Positions 60,559 to 64,000 of a stretch of 64,000 nt of DNA are shown one piece after another. A program made the position numbers and the translations under genes. How positions within the stretch are numbered: position 1 is the stretch's first letter; each line of letters starts with the position of its first letter. The notes under the pieces were generated by a model, which did not search any database, had not been told where the DNA came from, and saw nothing but the letters and a program-made list of their open reading frames with translations. This DNA is from Sphingobacteriales bacterium (GTDB lineage: Bacteria; Bacteroidota; Bacteroidia; Chitinophagales; Chitinophagaceae), in the NCBI GenBank assembly GCA_016708305.1, contig JADJGB010000002.1, forward strand, positions 62,001-126,000. Reading direction: 5' to 3'.

Positions 60559-62409
60559 ATGAATTTTGACCGTAATACCGTTTTAGGGTTTACACTATTG
60601 GCAGTACTTTTTTTTCTATACTTTTATTTTAACAGTCAGGAACAGGCTGCTTTTCAAAAGGACAAAGCAATTAAGGATTCTATTGCCAATGCTCTAAAAC
60701 CAAAAGTTGACTCCGCTACTGCCCGTATTGATTCAATAAGAATTGATTCTCAACAACATGTAACCAAGGCAGGTGAGTTTGTAAATGCCGCCATCGGAAA
60801 AGAAGAATTGGTTATCGCCGAAAACAGTGTGTTCAAAATTGCATTTACAAACAAAGGCGGCCAACCTAAATATGTGGAACTGAAAAAGTTCAAAAATTCA
60901 TTGGACAACCAGTACGTAAAATTAGCGGCCACAAAATTCAACAATCTCAGTTATCAAATAAATACCGGAGAAAACAAAAGTACCGAAACATCCGATTTGT
61001 TTTTTTCCAATGGCAAGGTGGAAGCAGGGCCTAATGGATCGCAATTAGTTACATTTCAATTAAATACAGGAGACAGCGCTTTATCAGCATCTGCAATTAC
61101 ACACCAATATATTATCTATCCAGATGATTATAATATTGACCTGAATATCAATCTGGCGCAGCCTGCCAAATTTCTGTCACAGGGCAAAATGAACCTTACC
61201 TGGCAGTATGAAGTAGTGCAGCAGGAAAAGGACATGAATTTTGAAAAACAAAATACGCAAATCGGTTATATCGAAGATAATGACTTTGATTATTATACCA
61301 TTAGCAGAAAAAGCCATGTTTCTTTCAATAAAGATGTAAAATGGATTGGTGTAAGACAGCGGTTTTTTAATGCATATTTATCTGCCAAGAATAATTTTAC
61401 CGGAGGTGAAATGAATTGGGTACTACCGTCTGACAGTAGCCTCCACAGTATTGTAAAAAGTACAGCCACTATGCAGTTAAAGGTAGGGAGCAACCAAATT
61501 CCCTTGAATATATATTATGGACCTGCTGATTATAATATCTTGAAGAAATATGACAATGGTTATAGCAAATTGGTAAATCTGGGGCAGGGTATGTACGCTT
61601 TTGTTCGCCCTTTAAACCAGTATGTTATCATCCCGATATTCAATTTCTTCAAAACGCTAAATCTTGGTTTTGGCATTATTATTTTGCTGCTCACCTTCTT
61701 TATCAGACTGGTGATTTCGCCATTAACCTACTCCAGCTATCTCAGCGGGTCAAAAATGAAGGTGTTGCGCCCCGAAATTGCACAACTAAAGGCAAAATAC
61801 GGAGATGACCAGCAGGCAATGAGTATGGAGCAAATGAAACTGTTCAGAGAAGCGGGTGTAAATCCACTGGGCGGGTGCATTCCGGCATTACTGCAAATAC
61901 CCATCTTTTTTGCGCTCTATAGCTTCTTTAATGCAAGTCTTGACCTGCGCGGCGCAGAATTTTTATGGGCTAATGACCTCTCAGCGTTTGATGATCCTAT
62001 CAAATTTCGCTTTCATATACCGCTTTTAGGCAGCCACCTGAGTTTATTTACGGTCACAGCTACACTTACCAGTCTTTTGATTACTATTTACGGGATGAGC
62101 ATGTCGCCCGACCAAAGTAATCCGATGATGAAGTACATGCCGTATATCTTCCCGTTTTTCATGTTATTTTTCTTCAACAACATGCCGTCGGCGCTCACAT
62201 GGTATTATACGGTATCCAATCTGGTAACGCTGGGACTACAGTTTGTGATTCAGAATTATATTATTGACCATAATAAGATTTTGGCAAAAATTCAGGAAAC
62301 CCGAAAGAAGCCGAAAGCAAAATCGAAGTGGCAGGAAAGGTTGGAACAAATGCAGTCCACCCAAAAAGATCTTCAGGAAAGACAACAGAAGATAAAAAAT
62401 AAAAAATAG
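60559..62409 (+). CDS. yidC: Membrane protein insertase YidC
   Basis: Intact 616-aa insertase that places proteins into the inner membrane with or without Sec. TM1 (TVLGFTLLAVLFFLYFYF), a periplasmic beta-sandwich domain (residues about 70-340), then the five-TM core: FFKTLNLGFGIIILLLTFFI (the Arg of IRLVISPLTYSSYL), SGSKMKVLRPEIAQLKAKYG, FREAGVNPLGGCIPALLQIP, and PYIFPFFMLFFFNNMPSALT. Basic C-terminal tail (KKPKAKSKWQERLEQ). A terminator follows. Confidence 0.97.
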   Translation: MNFDRNTVLGFTLLAVLFFLYFYFNSQEQAAFQKDKAIKDSIANALKPKVDSATARIDSIRIDSQQHVTKAGEFVNAAIGKEELVIAENSVFKIAFTNKGGQPKYVELKKFKNSLDNQYVKLAATKFNNLSYQINTGENKSTETSDLFFSNGKVEAGPNGSQLVTFQLNTGDSALSASAITHQYIIYPDDYNIDLNINLAQPAKFLSQGKMNLTWQYEVVQQEKDMNFEKQNTQIGYIEDNDFDYYTISRKSHVSFNKDVKWIGVRQRFFNAYLSAKNNFTGGEMNWVLPSDSSLHSIVKSTATMQLKVGSNQIPLNIYYGPADYNILKKYDNGYSKLVNLGQGMYAFVRPLNQYVIIPIFNFFKTLNLGFGIIILLLTFFIRLVISPLTYSSYLSGSKMKVLRPEIAQLKAKYGDDQQAMSMEQMKLFREAGVNPLGGCIPALLQIPIFFALYSFFNASLDLRGAEFLWANDLSAFDDPIKFRFHIPLLGSHLSLFTVTATLTSLLITIYGMSMSPDQSNPMMKYMPYIFPFFMLFFFNNMPSALTWYYTVSNLVTLGLQFVIQNYIIDHNKILAKIQETRKKPKAKSKWQERLEQMQSTQKDLQERQQKIKNKK

Positions 62410-62419
62410 AAATAGAATC

Positions 62420-62442
62420 CGGGTGGCAGCCCGTATTTTTTA
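62420..62442 (+). terminator. Terminator of yidC
   Basis: CGGG TGGCAG CCCG hairpin followed by TATTTTTTAT, 11 bp after the yidC stop. Confidence 0.7.
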
Positions 62443-62516
62443 TCTATGGGCTAAAAATTTGGCTTAAAGCAACTTATTGCCTATTTTGAGCCGTCTTAAA
62501 AGCGATAAAACAGATA

Positions 62517-63173
62517 ATGAAGAAGATATTTTTAAGTGCGCTAGCCCTATTTGTAATGATTTCGGTAGTTCTTGGCCAAAAAAAACTAACCGAAGCCACC
62601 ATTTATTATGATATTGTCATCAATACCAACAGCAGTACTCCGGGCGCAGCCGACCTGATGGACGGAGCCACCAATATTGTTTACCTCAAGGGTAACTCCA
62701 GCCGGGCAGATATGATTAGTTCACTGGGAACCCAGTCCACCATTATTGACGGAAAAACCAATGGCGCCACCATTTTAAAAGAATACGGCGACCAGAAATA
62801 TATGATTACCCTCACTCCTGCCGACTGGAAAAATTATAATAAAAAATATGATGGAGTAACCTATACCATTGAAAATGAATTCAAAAAAATAGCAGGTTAT
62901 AACTGCCAGAAAGCGGTTGGCAAACTTTCTGACGGCACCACTTTTACTGTTTATTTTACAAAAGACCTGGTTCCGGTAAACAATGAGTTTCAATATATTA
63001 ATAAAAACCTACCCGGACTGGCTATGCAATACGAAGCAGCACAGGGTAAGGCTAAAGTAACATATACAGTATCTAATATTGATTTTTCAATAGTTCCTTT
63101 GGCAAAATTTGACCTGCCAAAATCTGGCTACAGGGTGATGACTTATGCCGAAAGTACTCAGGGGAAACAATAG
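62517..63173 (+). CDS. Secreted protein, 218 aa (GLPGLI/DUF4412-like)
   Basis: Signal peptide KKIFLSALALFVMISVVLG. The rest is beta-rich: TEATIYYDIVINTNSS, YLKGNSSRADMISSLGTQST, YTIENEFKKIAGYNCQKAVG and KFDLPKSGYRVMTYAE. The IAGYNCQKAV segment and C-terminal FDLPKSGYR resemble those of exported GLPGLI/DUF4412-like Bacteroidota proteins. Function unknown. Intact frame. Confidence 0.7.
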   Translation: MKKIFLSALALFVMISVVLGQKKLTEATIYYDIVINTNSSTPGAADLMDGATNIVYLKGNSSRADMISSLGTQSTIIDGKTNGATILKEYGDQKYMITLTPADWKNYNKKYDGVTYTIENEFKKIAGYNCQKAVGKLSDGTTFTVYFTKDLVPVNNEFQYINKNLPGLAMQYEAAQGKAKVTYTVSNIDFSIVPLAKFDLPKSGYRVMTYAESTQGKQ

Positions 63174-63281
63174 TTTCAGAATATTAATTACAGACCTTAT
63201 GTTTGCATATTGTTTTAAAAGCACAATGTGCAATTTTTTTTTGGCAGTGTATGACCGATTTTGAATACAAATTATAAAAGA

Positions 63282-63957
63282 ATGAAAAGAATTGGGCTGA
63301 TTTTGGTTTTAGTAATGATATCTTCGGTTATTTATGCCCAGTTTAGCGCCGGAATAAGAGGCGGAGGCGGATTGGCTACCCTGCATACCAAAGGTTCTGA
63401 AACAAAATTTTTCAGGGCAACGCCCGGCTGGCAGGCCGGTATTTTTGCTGCTCAGGGTATAAGCAGAACTTTTCAGTTACAGGCTTCGCTGGATTTAACT
63501 TCTAAAGGTTATCGCGATTTTGTCCGCTACGGAAAAATTAAATTTAATGATTACTACAGAGTCAATTATCTTGAACTGACGCCTCAGTTTTTCATAACTC
63601 CTCGGGCAGGCAAAGGGAAAATCCTTGCCGGTGTTGGCCTTTCTGTAGGCTACGGACTTGGTGGCAGGTGGAAGCAAAAGAGCTTTATGGATTCGATACC
63701 GAGTACTCATGGCAAGCTGATTTTTTGTAAATGCCCTGAAGGATGCCGGCAACGATATTAGTACCGGTGTTTATGGCAAAAAAACCGATATTGGAGCCAA
63801 TCTGTCCTTAGGCTATCAGTTCAACCATAAAGTATCGGCTTTGATCAACGCCAAAGCAAGCCGTTACAATATTGCACCCAAAAATTTCGGGCAAAAACCG
63901 AATTATGATGACAGAAACTATGGAATCAATTTAATTTTACAATACGCTGTCTTTTAG
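63282..63957 (+). CDS. Outer-membrane beta-barrel protein (porin-family, one frameshift)
   Basis: Signal peptide (KRIGLILVLVMISSVIYAQ), then alternating strands typical of small PorT/OMP beta-barrels: FSAGIRGGGGLATLH, WQAGIFAAQGISRTFQLQAS, YYRVNYLELTPQFFITPRAG, GVGLSVGYGLGG. The frame shifts near 63735 and resumes VNALKDAGNDISTGVYGKKT, DIGANLSLGYQFNHKVSAL, ending DRNYGINLILQYAVF with TAG at 63955. About 225 aa. Start taken at ATG 63282. Confidence 0.82.
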
Positions 63958-64000
63958 TACCATTGTTGCACAAAAACTGTATTAACCCTTCTTCTTTCAA

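Overview
The window reads as a Bacteroidota chromosome, most likely of the Chitinophagales/Sphingobacteriia type. Evidence: moderate-to-low GC, type III glutamine synthetase, quinone-dependent PyrD, DUF2723, DUF4294 and DUF1080 proteins, a bactofilin-M23 pair, a CXXXY-type CcmE, and several TAnnTTTG -7-like elements just upstream of start codons. No rRNA, tRNA or CRISPR array was seen.

A dominating technical feature is that roughly half of the genes, including essential ones (pyrD, trxB, lepB, glnN), carry single-base frameshifts, mostly at homopolymer runs. Reading across the shifts restores full-length family members. I therefore treat most of these as probable sequence errors, and annotate the whole gene rather than the fragments. 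A few lesions (in-frame stops, IS insertions with clean target duplications) are more likely to be real.

Layout. 1-13 kb: amino-sugar use (NagB-PIG-L, GH20 hexosaminidase, glycosylasparaginase), then CutC, PyrD, thiolase, MarC, a Tyr-rich lipoprotein, GlnN and a dodecin. 13.1-25.6 kb: a type I restriction-modification island on the minus strand in the order hsdR, RAYT, hsdS, RAYT plus REP array, a 182-aa protein, hsdM. Here hsdS is split by an IS66-type and an IS630-type element, and the 15.4-16.75 kb stretch is a palindromic repeat array. The island is bracketed by the 3' end of a Gfo/Idh oxidoreductase: the whole gene lies on the right, and a ~74-bp diverged remnant on the left. 26-34 kb: Gfo/Idh, LepB, Cdd, DUF1080, bactofilin, M23 peptidase, FolB, TrxB.

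33.8-36.6 kb: a heme-copper oxidase operon (CuA subunit II, subunit I, Sco1). Its subunit I lacks the usual active-site Tyr, so it may be a nitric oxide reductase-type enzyme. 36.8-41.0 kb: a three-gene cassette of two uncharacterised membrane proteins flanking a membrane-anchored patatin-like phospholipase. This is the best candidate for an undescribed system. 41-53.6 kb: threonine aldolase, Pgi, a deaminase, an alcohol dehydrogenase, DUF2269-like, DUF2723, DUF4294, and CcmF-like plus CcmE for cytochrome c maturation. 54-59 kb: a single-polypeptide type IIG R-M enzyme whose 3' end is replaced by an IS91-like element with its own tyrosine recombinase. 59.3-64 kb: acyl-CoA dehydrogenase, YidC, a secreted protein and an outer-membrane beta-barrel protein.
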